NCBI GenBank assembly: GCA_035299085.1
Contig: DATGXG010000017.1
Coordinates: 62,001 to 126,000 of the forward strand
Length of the DNA stretch: 64,000 nucleotides
Source: Bacteroidales bacterium
GTDB taxonomy: Bacteria > Bacteroidota > Bacteroidia > Bacteroidales > UBA10428
Direction: 5' to 3'
The position numbers were made by a program, and so were the translations under genes. Positions 26,193-35,586 of the stretch are shown in pieces. Positions within the stretch are counted from its first letter, which is position 1, and each line of letters starts with the position of its first letter. The notes below the pieces were generated by a model. That model worked only from the letters and a program-made list of their open reading frames with translations. It was not told the origin of the DNA and searched no databases.

Positions 26193-28181
26193 ATGAAAGC
26201 GTTTACATACTTGCTGCTGATCTGTATTATTATCACTGCTTTTAGCCGTCACGTTGAAGGCCAGAGTAAAAAAACAGAAAAAGCCTATACAACATTTGAA
26301 GCAGGGGAATATTATGCAGCAATAGACCAGTTTAAGGAAGCCTATCAGAAAACATCAGATAAAAAGGAGAAATTAAACATTGCCTTTTATATTGCCGAAT
26401 GCTACCGCAAAACCGATAATGCGCCCCAGGCTGCTTTGTGGTATGGCAAGGTGATCGCCAAAGATTATGACAATCCTCTTTCGATCCTGTACTATGCCGA
26501 TGCACTAAGAATGAACCAGAATTACGAAGAAGCAAAGGCTCAGTACCAGCATTATAAAGAGCTTGTACCTGACGACCCGAGGGCATCTGACGGCATCCTC
26601 TCCTGTGATTTCTCCCTGCAGTGGATTGATCAGCCAACAGGGTACCAGGTAGAAGAGCAAAAGTTCATCAATTCGAAATTCAGCGACTACAGCCCCTCCT
26701 ACTCCCGTGGCGACTATTCCGAAGTATTCTTCACATCTTCCCGTGACGAAACTACGGGCAATTCGGAACATGGAGGCACAGGACAGGAATTTGCCGATAT
26801 TTTCTTTTCCACCATGGACAAAAAGGGCAAATGGAGTACCCCGGTTCCCCTGCCTGAACCGGTCAACACAGAGGCAGAAGAAGGCACTCCTGTTTTTTCG
26901 TCGGATTACAATACCATGTATTTCACCCGATGCAATGTGAGCAAACGTAAGGCACTCGGGTGTGAGATTTACACGGCCACACGCAGTGGCGATAAATGGT
27001 CGGATATTGAATCACTTGGAATTGAACCGGACAGCATTGTAGTGGCTCATCCTGCCATTTCGCCTGACAATAATACGCTATACTTTGTTTCTGATATGGA
27101 TGGCAGTATGAAAACACCTGAAGGCACAAACAGCAAGGATATCTGGATGACAACCCGTGAGGGTAAAGGATGGAGTGCACCGGTTAACCTGGGAACGCCT
27201 ATAAATACGCCTGGAGATGAAGTTTTTCCGTTTGTCCATTCCGACGGCACTCTTTATTTTTCATCGGACGGGCACATTGGCATGGGCGGACTTGATATTT
27301 TCAAAGCTGTAAAAGGTGAGAACGGTCAATGGCAGGTTGAGAACATGAAGTACCCTATTAATTCGGCTGCAGATGATTTCGGTATTGTGTTTGAAAAGGA
27401 TAAGGAAAGCGGGTATTTTTCATCGTCCCGTAAAGGAAAAACTTCCGATGATATCTATTCCTTTATGCTACCTCCGCTTAAATTCACTATCACAGGCGTT
27501 GTGAAAAATGAAAAGACAGATGAGATTATCCCTGAAGCTGTTATCAAATCCATTGGCAGTGATGGTATCACTCTTGACACTAAAGCGGGGAAAGACGGAG
27601 TTTTCAAATTCAACCTCAAACCGGGAACTGACTATGTGTTCATTGCTGAAAAACCCGGCTTCCTGAAAGGAAAAGAACGTGAATCAACCAAAGGTGTTGC
27701 CAAGAGCACGGATTTTAAAACAGAAATTTACATGGCATCCACAGAAACGGCCATCCAGGTGGAAAATATCTTTTTCGATCTTGACAAGGCAGAGTTGAGA
27801 CCAGAGTCGATGGTTTCTCTCGACAAGCTGGTTGAAACGCTGAACGATAACCCTACTATCGTAATTGAACTTGGGTCACATACCGATGCCCGTGCTTCGG
27901 ATGCCTATAACCTCGATCTGTCGCGCCGCAGGGCTGAATCAGTTGTGAATTATCTCATCCAGAAAGGAATTGCAAGAGACCGACTGGTGGCCAAAGGCTA
28001 TGGCGAATCACAACCAAAGATAGTGGATAAAAAGGACCATGCTGCTTACGCCTTCCTGCCGGTAGGAACCCGGTTAACCGAAGAATTCATCAACAGCCTG
28101 GGCGATGATGACCGCATGGAAATGGCACATTTTCTCAATCGCCGGACGGAGTTTAAAGTCCTTAGAACTGATTACAAATGA
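26193..28181 (+). CDS. OmpA-family protein with TPR, PD40 propeller and CRD (PorE-like architecture)
   Basis: A 662-residue envelope protein. After a signal peptide (1-24, ending VEGQ) come TPR-like helices (about 30-145), a PD40/WD40-like beta-propeller (about 160-420, with YFTSSRDE, MYFTRCN, LYFVSDMDG and YFSSSRKGK blades), a carboxypeptidase-regulatory-like domain (about 430-520) and a C-terminal OmpA peptidoglycan-binding domain (IFFDLDKAELRP, HTDARASDAYNLDLSRRRA). This domain order is that of PorE of the P. gingivalis T9SS, which links the outer-membrane complex to peptidoglycan. Similar proteins with other roles exist, and no clear lipobox is seen, so a PorE function is a hypothesis. 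ATG 26193 is preferred over an upstream frame that would start inside the glnN terminator. Confidence 0.82.
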   Translation: MKAFTYLLLICIIITAFSRHVEGQSKKTEKAYTTFEAGEYYAAIDQFKEAYQKTSDKKEKLNIAFYIAECYRKTDNAPQAALWYGKVIAKDYDNPLSILYYADALRMNQNYEEAKAQYQHYKELVPDDPRASDGILSCDFSLQWIDQPTGYQVEEQKFINSKFSDYSPSYSRGDYSEVFFTSSRDETTGNSEHGGTGQEFADIFFSTMDKKGKWSTPVPLPEPVNTEAEEGTPVFSSDYNTMYFTRCNVSKRKALGCEIYTATRSGDKWSDIESLGIEPDSIVVAHPAISPDNNTLYFVSDMDGSMKTPEGTNSKDIWMTTREGKGWSAPVNLGTPINTPGDEVFPFVHSDGTLYFSSDGHIGMGGLDIFKAVKGENGQWQVENMKYPINSAADDFGIVFEKDKESGYFSSSRKGKTSDDIYSFMLPPLKFTITGVVKNEKTDEIIPEAVIKSIGSDGITLDTKAGKDGVFKFNLKPGTDYVFIAEKPGFLKGKERESTKGVAKSTDFKTEIYMASTETAIQVENIFFDLDKAELRPESMVSLDKLVETLNDNPTIVIELGSHTDARASDAYNLDLSRRRAESVVNYLIQKGIARDRLVAKGYGESQPKIVDKKDHAAYAFLPVGTRLTEEFINSLGDDDRMEMAHFLNRRTEFKVLRTDYK

Positions 28182-28211
28182 GGTTTGAAGTTTGAAGTTT
28201 GAGGTTTGAAC
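28182..28211. repeat. GTTTGAA tandem units
   Basis: About four degenerate GAAGTTTGAA/GAGGTTTGAA units directly follow the OmpA-family stop codon. Similar units occur at 62099-62145. Confidence 0.6.
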
Positions 28212-28213
28212 AT

Positions 28214-28357
28214 ATCGTCATTGCGAACCCCGGTTCCTGCGGGGTGAAGCAATCTGCCCGCACAGGCAGAGCGTAGTTTGGGTTTGAACTTATCGTCATT
28301 GCGAACCCCGATTTCTGCGGGGTGAAGCAATCTGCCCGCATAGGCAGAGCATAGTTA
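28214..28357. repeat. CGTCATTGCGA repeat, tandem duplicate copies B1 and B2
   Basis: Two copies of ATCGTCATTGCGAACCCCG-N-CTGCGGGGTGAAGCAATCTGCCCG start at 28214 and 28292, a 78-base period. The GAACCCCG/CGGGGT part forms a small internal hairpin. It lies between the OmpA-family gene and the small lipoprotein gene. Confidence 0.85.
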
Positions 28358-28377
28358 GAAGTTTAAAAGTTTAGATT

Positions 28378-28872
28378 ATGAGAAAGACTTCATTCATACT
28401 GGTATTGATTGTTATACTGGTTACGGTATTTGTCGGGTCATGCGAGCCGGTGAAAGACATAAGCGATATACCTGTTGTGAAATTTAAGAAATTTGATGGA
28501 CCGTACCGGATAGTAAATGGTACAGTTACCTATATCGGTGCCACTCTTGTTTTTTCTTTCTCCGATGGTAATTCTGATTTTGGGGTGGATATGACCACCC
28601 ATCCGGCCGATACTAATAATTTCTATATGATCCCTTTTCAAAAGCTGAATGGAAGCTATGATTCAGTGGATGCTGAAATTTACGGACGGAAATACATGAT
28701 TAAAAAGGCGGACAAACTCGACCGTGACGGTGAGCCTATTCAGGGAGAAATAAGTGTGGACATCCAGTACCTGATTCTGCCTCCCTTTGACACCATGAAA
28801 TATGAATTTTATATAACAGACAGGGCCGGGAATAAGAGCAATGTGGAGAGCACGGGGGATATTGGGTTTTGA
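28378..28872 (+). CDS. Small lipoprotein of unknown function
   Basis: A 164-residue predicted lipoprotein with a long hydrophobic signal and lipobox VGSC (Cys22), followed by EPVKDISDIPVV. The mature part is probably beta-rich (FKKFDGPYRIVNGTVTYIGATLVFSF, IQYLILPPFDTMKYEFYITDRAGN). I do not recognise the family. ITDRAGNKSNVEST near the C-terminus resembles the last strand of an Ig-like fold. It is flanked on both sides by copies of the CGTCATTGCGA palindromic repeat, and has no same-strand gene downstream. Confidence 0.65.
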   Translation: MRKTSFILVLIVILVTVFVGSCEPVKDISDIPVVKFKKFDGPYRIVNGTVTYIGATLVFSFSDGNSDFGVDMTTHPADTNNFYMIPFQKLNGSYDSVDAEIYGRKYMIKKADKLDRDGEPIQGEISVDIQYLILPPFDTMKYEFYITDRAGNKSNVESTGDIGF

Positions 28873-28887
28873 ATAAGAAGCAAAAGC

Positions 28888-29090
28888 CGTCATTGCGAGG
28901 AGCGTGATATACTTTTGATTATAGGATAATCTGACGCGACGAAGCAATCTGCCGGAACAGGCAGAGCGCAACCAAGAGAAAAAAATATAATTTCGATATT
29001 ATCTTAATTAGGCTCTTCCTGTGCAGGCAGATTGCTTCGTCGCGATACAAATTACTATAATCATTAATTTTCACGCTCCTCGCAATGACG
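28888..29090. repeat. Nested palindromic CGTCATTGCGA element, copy C (MITE-like)
   Basis: A 203-base element with a perfect 20-bp terminal inverted repeat (CGTCATTGCGAGGAGCGTGA at 28888-28907 and its inverse at 29071-29090). A second perfect 19-bp inverted pair lies inside (28935-28953 and 29026-29044, CGCGACGAAGCAATCTGCC). The middle is AT-rich and noncoding. It fills the gap between the small lipoprotein gene and der. Confidence 0.9.
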
Positions 29091-29108
29091 AACCCCTAAA
29101 CCGCTATT

Positions 29109-30413
29109 CTACTTCTCCCTCATAAAAATCTGCACCGGCACACCGGTAAAGGTAAAGTTTTGTCTCAGTTTGTTCTCCAGGTAGCGCTTGTAAGGATCCT
29201 TTACGTATTTGGGGAAATTGCAGAAAAATGCAAATGCAGGGGCATGAGTCGGCAACTGGGTTACATATTTGATTTTAACATATTTCCCCTTAACTGCCGG
29301 AGGCGGGTAATCTTCAATGGCCTTTAGCATTACCTCGTTCAATTGTGATGTAGGTATTTTGCGAATCCTGTTTTGATAAACCTCCATGGCTGTATCAATT
29401 ACCTTATGGATCCGCTGCTTATTCAAAGCGGAAATAAACAACACAGGTAAATCCCTGAAGGGCGCAATACGGTCAAGGATTTCCTTTTCGTAATCGCGGG
29501 CTGTGTTTGTTGATTTTTCAAGCGCATCCCATTTATTGATGAGTAAAACAATACCCTTGTTATTCCGTTGAATGATGCTAAGAATGGCCAGGTCCTGTGC
29601 CTGTAAACCTTCAACTGCATCGATCATGAGCAGAGATACATCAGAATACTCAATTGTACGGATAGATCTCATGACCGAATAAAACTCAATATTCTCGGTT
29701 ACCTTTCCTTTTTTACGGATACCGGCAGTGTCGACAAGGAAAAAATCGTGATTGTATTTATTGTAACGGGTATAAATCGAATCGCGTGTAGTTCCGGCAA
29801 TCGGAGTCACTATATGCCTGTCCTCTCCCATTAGCGCATTAATCAGCGTAGATTTGCCTACGTTGGGTCTACCCACGACAGCAAACCGGGGCAGATCGGG
29901 TAGTTCACCTACAGGTTCACCGGTGAAGGATTTTACCACATCATCAAGCAGGTCGCCTGTTCCGCTTCCGTTCATGGATGAAATCTTATACAGATCACCA
30001 AGGCCAAGCGAATAAAACACATCGGCTTCATATTGCTGCATTGTATTATCAACCTTATTCACAACCACCATGGCTTTCTTTGAACTTTTCCTCAGGAGCG
30101 CAGCAACCGTTTTATCCATATCGGTTATTCCGTCTCTCACATCCACTACAAACAGCATTACATCAGCTTCATCAATAGCAAGCAACACCTGCTTGCGGAT
30201 TTCCTCCTCGAAAACATCATCCGATCCTTCCACGTATCCGCCGGTGTCAATTACCGAAAAATCGACACCGTTCCACACCGATTTACCATAATGCCTGTCG
30301 CGCGTAACGCCGCTTGATTCGTGCACAATGGCCTCCCTGCTTTCCGTAAGCCGGTTAAACAACGTGGATTTGCCGACATTCGGCCTTCCTACTATAGCAA
30401 CAATATTCCCCAT
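29109..30413 (-). CDS. der: Ribosome-associated GTPase Der (EngA)
   Basis: A 434-residue tandem GTPase. Two G domains each carry GRPNVGKS (residues about 8-15 and 181-188), DTGGY/DTAGIR switch II motifs and NKVD/NKWD specificity motifs. The C-terminal KH-like domain ends [39 protein letters not shown] sequence (in segments). Der acts in late 50S ribosome assembly. It is the last gene of a minus-strand run with era and glmM, starting 9 bases after the Dabb gene stop, so it is likely cotranscribed with it. Confidence 0.95.
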   Translation of the reverse strand: MGNIVAIVGRPNVGKSTLFNRLTESREAIVHESSGVTRDRHYGKSVWNGVDFSVIDTGGYVEGSDDVFEEEIRKQVLLAIDEADVMLFVVDVRDGITDMDKTVAALLRKSSKKAMVVVNKVDNTMQQYEADVFYSLGLGDLYKISSMNGSGTGDLLDDVVKSFTGEPVGELPDLPRFAVVGRPNVGKSTLINALMGEDRHIVTPIAGTTRDSIYTRYNKYNHDFFLVDTAGIRKKGKVTENIEFYSVMRSIRTIEYSDVSLLMIDAVEGLQAQDLAILSIIQRNNKGIVLLINKWDALEKSTNTARDYEKEILDRIAPFRDLPVLFISALNKQRIHKVIDTAMEVYQNRIRKIPTSQLNEVMLKAIEDYPPPAVKGKYVKIKYVTQLPTHAPAFAFFCNFPKYVKDPYKRYLENKLRQNFTFTGVPVQIFMREK

Positions 30414-30422
30414 TTAATAGTA

Positions 30423-30728
30423 TTAAAACTCGTAATCGATTGCAGCACGGGTTTGCCTTACATTACCAATATATTCCGCAACCTTCATATGATCCGGGTT
30501 CCTAAGGTAGGAATCCAGGTCTGCCCAGGAGTCGAATTCAGTTAAAAGAACAACGTCAAAATTATCGCCTGAAGCGCTGGGCGAATTAAAACCCACTTCA
30601 AGACGCCTGATCACCGGTATATATTCCCTGAGTTCAAGAAGCCTGGCTTTCATTTCAGCCATGCGCTCAAATTTCATTCTTGGTGTTTCACCCTCCTTTA
30701 CTGTCCACATTACAATATGCCTGATCAT
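30423..30728 (-). CDS. Dabb (stress-responsive alpha/beta barrel) domain protein
   Basis: A 101-residue protein with the ferredoxin-like Dabb fold: IRHIVMWTVKEG at the start, a middle helix (MAEMKARLLELREYIPVIRRLEVG) and the end strand/helix with DVVLLTEFDSWADLDSYLRNPDHMKVAEYI. Dabb proteins dimerise and their role in bacteria is usually unknown. ATG 30728 was chosen because the upstream GTG overlaps a TACATTTG promoter element. It sits between era and der. Confidence 0.82.
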   Translation of the reverse strand: MIRHIVMWTVKEGETPRMKFERMAEMKARLLELREYIPVIRRLEVGFNSPSASGDNFDVVLLTEFDSWADLDSYLRNPDHMKVAEYIGNVRQTRAAIDYEF

Positions 30729-30742
30729 GATAAAAAATTTCA

Positions 30743-30750
30743 CAAATGTA
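30743..30750 (-). promoter_or_regulatory. TAnnTTTG promoter element for the Dabb-der genes
   Basis: TACATTTG on the minus strand lies between the era stop (30752) and the Dabb ATG (30728). Dabb-der can thus be expressed apart from era. Confidence 0.55.
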
Positions 30751-30751
30751 A

Positions 30752-31624
30752 TTAATATCCGAACCTTTTCAGTGCTTTGTCATTATTCCGCCAATCAGGC
30801 ACTACCTTCACCTGTAAACCCAAGAAAACCCTTTTGCCAAGGAACTTCTCTATGTCAAGCCTGGCCCGGGTTCCGACCTTTTTCAATGATTCTCCACGGT
30901 GTCCTATTACAATTCCTTTCTGAGAATCACGCAACACGTTAATGATGGCGTTTATCCTTATGATATCGTCGCCCTCTTTGAACGAATCAATTACAACTTC
31001 ACATGAATAGGGAATTTCCTTCTGGTAGGTCAGGAATATTTTCTCGCGTATAATTTCTGAAACAAAGAACCGCTCGGGCCTGTCGGTAAGTGAATCGTCA
31101 GGATAGTAAACCGGTCCTTCGGGAAGTTTCTGAAGGATTGTATCAAACAATAAGGCTGTGTTCTTCTTATAAAGTGCTGAAATGACAATAACCATAGCAT
31201 CAGGAAGCAGCTGCTTCCATTCATTTTCAAGAGTTGCAATAGCATCCTCTTTGGCCAGGTCGCTTTTATTAATGGCGACAATCACCGGTGTCCGTGTTTT
31301 TTTCAGTTTATTGATGAATTCTTCATGCTTGTCACGGGTTTCAACCACATCCGTTACATAAAGAATTACATCGGCATCGGTAATGGCGGTTCTTACAAAC
31401 CGCATCATGTTTTCATGGAGTTTGTACACCGGTTTTACAATTCCGGGCGTATCCGAGAATACAATCTGGAAATCTTCGCCATTCACAATACCCATGATCC
31501 GGTGACGGGTTGTCTGCGCTTTGGAAGTGATAATTGAAAGTTTCTCCCCTACCAGCTCGTTCATGAGCGTTGACTTCCCGACATTGGGATTTCCTATTAT
31601 ATTGATAAAACCTGATTTAAACAT
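30752..31624 (-). CDS. era: GTPase Era
   Basis: A 290-residue GTPase. G1 is GNPNVGKS (residues 11-18), switch II is DTPG and the specificity motif is NKSD. The C-terminal KH domain includes the conserved GHRGESLKKVGTRARLDIEKFLGKRVFL segment (in part), which binds the 3' end of 16S rRNA. Era acts in 30S maturation. It follows the DUF5686 gene by 13 bases and is probably in the same transcript as glmM. Confidence 0.95.
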   Translation of the reverse strand: MFKSGFINIIGNPNVGKSTLMNELVGEKLSIITSKAQTTRHRIMGIVNGEDFQIVFSDTPGIVKPVYKLHENMMRFVRTAITDADVILYVTDVVETRDKHEEFINKLKKTRTPVIVAINKSDLAKEDAIATLENEWKQLLPDAMVIVISALYKKNTALLFDTILQKLPEGPVYYPDDSLTDRPERFFVSEIIREKIFLTYQKEIPYSCEVVIDSFKEGDDIIRINAIINVLRDSQKGIVIGHRGESLKKVGTRARLDIEKFLGKRVFLGLQVKVVPDWRNNDKALKRFGY

Positions 31625-31637
31625 AGTATGTGGTGAT

Positions 31638-34115
31638 TCACAGGTTAAACTGGAGGCTTAATTTAAAGGCAAAGTTATCAATTGTTTTCGGATACATATA
31701 AGGACCATACCGGTAGAAAACTCCGAGACCGTATTTGAACACCTGGATGCGGAAAAGATTATTGATCAGCAATCCGCCTTCAAAATATCCCTTCTCCATG
31801 GTTTTAAATGTAATATTTTTATGAGGTTCTTTGTTTACCAGACTTCCGAAACCAAGATTATGAACAAGCGCTATTTCAGGTTGAAATTTTCCTTTGGGTT
31901 TGAAAAGAAGCTTACCCAGGTCCTGTTTAAGAAACAATCCAAAAAAACGGTCAGAAAGAAATTCATTGAAACGCATGGTGCCGAAGGATTGTTCGGTTTC
32001 GAGGGTAAAAGGCCTGTAACTGCCTCTTCCGGCATATAATTTCGAATAAGGTACATTGCCACTTACCATTCCGGCAATCACAGCAGCATGGGTATTCCCG
32101 GCAAGCCGCGATTTGAATACCTTCGTCACTTTCACTTCAGTTCTCCAATAATCGAATTCACCCCCCAGTACTCTCATTCCGTGTCCAATATTAAAATAGA
32201 GAATTGGATAATTCGTTCCCATTGAAAACTTATTTCCCCTGGGCGACTTCATGAAAGTTTCTTTATAAGCATATTTAAGCCGTATACCCGTTTCGGTAAG
32301 GTAGAACCGTGTGAGCATGATATCCGGATTTTCATCACTGATGCTGAAGGCATAGTCATTTGAAGGAGTCAGGTCACTGTTCGTCAGGTATCCCTGGACT
32401 TTAAGGTATTTAATTGCCCTGAAACCTGCTGAAATTTCTTTCTCCCTGGTTTCATCCATTACACTTACCATATAGTCCCTGATAAAAGAGGATCCTGATA
32501 ACGTCCATGTTTCATTGAACCGGATTCCGCCTGATTCACGAACATCATTCCGGTAAAGTAAGGTCATATCCACCTCATGCTCCGGCCAAAGATTAAATGT
32601 CAGGTATCCGCTGTACTTCAATGCTTTGTCCTTTAAACCATAAGCCAGGTAACCGCCCGCTGTAAGCCATTTAATAAGGCGGGGTGTTGTACGGCCGCCG
32701 GCACCAAGCCGCAGACCTTCAAACGGGTTATAGTCGATGAACCTGCGAATATCGAAATTCCAGTATTTCCCGGGTAAATATCCTGTAAGCAGGGTTTCAA
32801 GCGAAAGCATAGTCCGATCCAAATGTTCGGCTTTTCCCAGGCTGTCGATTACACGGTATGTCTCACGTTCACGGCTTGAAAGCGAATCGGTCCTGTACTT
32901 CTCCCATACGCTTTCGGGCTGTTTGTGTGCATCATCATTCACCTGCAGTTGGATATCGGAGAATTGTGATGCATCGAGCTGCGGGTTGAAATCAATATTT
33001 ACAATATAGCTTTTCCCGGTGCCGACAAGGTTTACAGGGGCATTGTATCCGAATCGGGCCGGATTGATACGCACCGTCGAACTCAGTAAAACAGGGAACC
33101 ACCGCAATCCGTTAACCAGTTCATATTGCTGCTGTATAGATACCATAAAGGGTCTGTCGCCCTGTTCGCTGGCTTCTGCAATCACGTTCTGAACGGCATA
33201 GCCGTGACTATTGATATACAACACTCCTTTAAGTCCTTCAAAGTTCTTCCCTTTTGCCGGCCGGAATGAAATAACAAAAACGGTATCTGCCCTATCGGTA
33301 AAAAGAGTATCCTGGATCAGGAAAAAGTATTTTTCAGTGCTTCCCGGGGCGATCGGGTTTAGAAACTGCCTGTCGGCAATGGTGATCAGGTTATCGTAAA
33401 ATGAAAACGACTGAAATTGTCTTGCCATAACCATAAACGTGGGCTGAGAAATGCCGGAGACTTTGGATGCGATTACCTCTTCTTTATTTTTATCGGGAGA
33501 CAGGAACTTTCGGTTGACAACCGATTCCATCATAAACAGGTATTGTTTTTCAAGAAACCGCCGTACATCAATACGGCCTTTACCATCCATCCCGTATTTC
33601 AGGGTGTCGTCGTAAAGATCAGCATGATCGGTTGAATCAGCGTTTTTTACAAGCGTAGTGTCCGATTCGAGTCCAAATATCACTTTGTCATAGGACACAT
33701 AAGAAAACGGGCCTGATTTTTCAGGATTATTTTTATTCCTGTTTTCAGTGGCAAGTTTGATAATCCTGTGTGCCGGATTAATCCCGGGATAGACAACAAC
33801 CTCCCTGATAAACGTAGGATCAGGGCTCAACCGGATGACCTGGTTCGGGCCAAAATCTTCAGGATGGAGGATCACCTTGTCCTTGTATCCCAGGTATTTT
33901 AACCGCAATGACCTGATTTTGGCCGAAACCGGTATCCTGAATATACCATCGAGATTGGTTACCACACCCTGCCCTGTTTCATTATAGAACACAGTGACAA
34001 AGGCCAAAGGCTCAAAGCTTGTACTGTCGATTACCTTACCCGAAATATATCCAGTTTGCGCATATGATCCTGAGGAAATAAGGATCGCGATAATCAACAG
34101 CCATTTCTGCTTCAT
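31638..34115 (-). CDS. DUF5686 / carboxypeptidase-like regulatory domain outer-membrane protein
   Basis: An 825-residue protein. The signal peptide ends SYAQ (about residue 20). A carboxypeptidase-regulatory-like domain follows (ISGKVIDSTSFEPLAFVTVFYN, about 23-105), then the long DUF5686 region, whose C-terminal part has alternating hydrophobic strands and ends in FKLSLQFNL, a terminal aromatic/leucine strand typical of outer-membrane beta-barrels. The family is found throughout Bacteroidota; its exact function is not established. It starts 4 bases past glmM and ends 13 bases before era, so it is in the same operon. Confidence 0.8.
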   Translation of the reverse strand: MKQKWLLIIAILISSGSYAQTGYISGKVIDSTSFEPLAFVTVFYNETGQGVVTNLDGIFRIPVSAKIRSLRLKYLGYKDKVILHPEDFGPNQVIRLSPDPTFIREVVVYPGINPAHRIIKLATENRNKNNPEKSGPFSYVSYDKVIFGLESDTTLVKNADSTDHADLYDDTLKYGMDGKGRIDVRRFLEKQYLFMMESVVNRKFLSPDKNKEEVIASKVSGISQPTFMVMARQFQSFSFYDNLITIADRQFLNPIAPGSTEKYFFLIQDTLFTDRADTVFVISFRPAKGKNFEGLKGVLYINSHGYAVQNVIAEASEQGDRPFMVSIQQQYELVNGLRWFPVLLSSTVRINPARFGYNAPVNLVGTGKSYIVNIDFNPQLDASQFSDIQLQVNDDAHKQPESVWEKYRTDSLSSRERETYRVIDSLGKAEHLDRTMLSLETLLTGYLPGKYWNFDIRRFIDYNPFEGLRLGAGGRTTPRLIKWLTAGGYLAYGLKDKALKYSGYLTFNLWPEHEVDMTLLYRNDVRESGGIRFNETWTLSGSSFIRDYMVSVMDETREKEISAGFRAIKYLKVQGYLTNSDLTPSNDYAFSISDENPDIMLTRFYLTETGIRLKYAYKETFMKSPRGNKFSMGTNYPILYFNIGHGMRVLGGEFDYWRTEVKVTKVFKSRLAGNTHAAVIAGMVSGNVPYSKLYAGRGSYRPFTLETEQSFGTMRFNEFLSDRFFGLFLKQDLGKLLFKPKGKFQPEIALVHNLGFGSLVNKEPHKNITFKTMEKGYFEGGLLINNLFRIQVFKYGLGVFYRYGPYMYPKTIDNFAFKLSLQFNL

Positions 34116-34119
34116 TCGG

Positions 34120-35505
34120 TCATTTTACCAGTTCGTGAATTTCACGGATCATTTTTGATGACAGGGAATCTGCTTTTTCAGGAGTGGTGCTTTCGCTGAT
34201 AACCCTGATAATGGGCTCTGTGTTCGACTTACGTAAATGCACCCATTCCCTGTCGAAATCAATACGGATGCCGTCACGGTCATTAACCGGGAATTCTTTG
34301 TATTTCTCCCTGACGGCGCCAATCAGTGAATCGACATTAACACCCGGATTAAGCTCAATTTTATTCTTGCTGTTAAAATAATCGGGGAAAGTTTTGCGGA
34401 GCTCTGAACATTTCATGCCCGATTTGGCGAGGTGTGAAAGGAAAAGTACAATTCCCACAAGCGCATCGCGCCCGTAATGCAGGTCGGGGTAGATTATACC
34501 TCCGTTACCTTCGCCACCGATAACGGCATTTGTTTTTTTCATTTCTTCCACCACATTCACTTCTCCTACCGGGGCTGCGGTGTATTTGCCGCCATATTTT
34601 GTGGTAACATCCGCAAGTGCCCTTGTTGAAGAAAGATTCGATACCGTATTTCCGGGATTGTTTTTTAAAATATAATCTGCAACTGCAACGAGGGTATACT
34701 CCTCGCCAAACATCGATCCGTCTTCATTAACAATTACAAGACGGTCGACATCAGGATCCACAACAAACCCTGCATCGGCTTTATGTTCTGCAACGGCTTT
34801 TGCAATATCGCCCAGGTGCTGTGGCAAAGGCTCAGGGTTATGGGGAAATATACCGGTTGGTTCACAATACAGTTCTACCACTTCAACTCCCAGCTTCCGG
34901 AACAGTTCAGGTAATATGATACCGCCTACTGAATTCACGCAATCGATAACCACTTTAAATCCGGCCTTTTTAATGGCCTCCGTATCGGCATATTTCATGC
35001 GGGTTACCGCTTCGATATGGATATCGTCCATCTTGTCGAACCGGCTGATCTTCCCAAGTTTATCATACGTTATATATTCTGTTTTTTCAGAAGCGGCGAT
35101 AGTCAGAATTTCAGCTCCGTCAGATGCTGAAAGGAATTCGCCTTTTGAATTCAGCAGTTTCAGCGCATTCCATTGTGCCGGGTTATGGCTCGCCGTTAAA
35201 ATAATGCCGCCATCAGCTTTAAAGTGAGTGACGCCTATTTCAACAGTTGGTGTGGTGGCAAATCCAAGATCAATGACATTTATACCCATGCCCATCAGGG
35301 TGCCTGCAACCAGTGAAGCGACCATTTCTCCTGATACACGGGCATCGCGACCCACAACAACGGAATATTCATCCTTTTTAATTTTCTGTTTTAACTGCAG
35401 GCCATAAGCCGATGTAAATCGAACCACATCAATGGGTGTCAGCGAATCGCCGGGCATTCCGCCAATAGTTCCGCGAATGCCGGAAATGGATTTAATCAGG
35501 GTCAT
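34120..35505 (-). CDS. glmM: Phosphoglucosamine mutase / phosphohexomutase
   Basis: A 461-residue alpha-D-phosphohexomutase. The phosphoserine loop is TASHNP with Ser106, the metal loop is DPDVDRLVIV, the sugar-specificity loop is GGEGNGGI and the phosphate-binding loop is RKSNTEPIIRVISE. This GEGNGG loop is the form seen in Bacteroidota and archaeal enzymes annotated as GlmM, which make glucosamine-1-phosphate for peptidoglycan and LPS. Phosphomannomutase/phosphoglucomutase activity cannot be excluded. It is the first gene of the minus-strand operon and has a TATTTTTG element about 60 bases upstream. Confidence 0.82.
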   Translation of the reverse strand: MTLIKSISGIRGTIGGMPGDSLTPIDVVRFTSAYGLQLKQKIKKDEYSVVVGRDARVSGEMVASLVAGTLMGMGINVIDLGFATTPTVEIGVTHFKADGGIILTASHNPAQWNALKLLNSKGEFLSASDGAEILTIAASEKTEYITYDKLGKISRFDKMDDIHIEAVTRMKYADTEAIKKAGFKVVIDCVNSVGGIILPELFRKLGVEVVELYCEPTGIFPHNPEPLPQHLGDIAKAVAEHKADAGFVVDPDVDRLVIVNEDGSMFGEEYTLVAVADYILKNNPGNTVSNLSSTRALADVTTKYGGKYTAAPVGEVNVVEEMKKTNAVIGGEGNGGIIYPDLHYGRDALVGIVLFLSHLAKSGMKCSELRKTFPDYFNSKNKIELNPGVNVDSLIGAVREKYKEFPVNDRDGIRIDFDREWVHLRKSNTEPIIRVISESTTPEKADSLSSKMIREIHELVK

Positions 35506-35564
35506 ACTTTGTTTTTTAAATTAAATAACTGAGACGGTAGTTAAATTTCGTAATTTTAACACTC

Positions 35565-35572
35565 CAAAAATA
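35565..35572 (-). promoter_or_regulatory. TAnnTTTG promoter element for the glmM operon
   Basis: TATTTTTG on the minus strand lies 60 bases before the glmM ATG, inside the 81-base divergent gap shared with the pseudouridine synthase gene. Confidence 0.55.
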
Positions 35573-35586
35573 AGAAACAATAGCAC

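Noticed and set aside
31871..32062. Antisense open frames inside the DUF5686, SpoIIE, valS and type-B CTD genes
   Set aside because: They lie within well-supported genes, lack family matches and have no promoter of their own.
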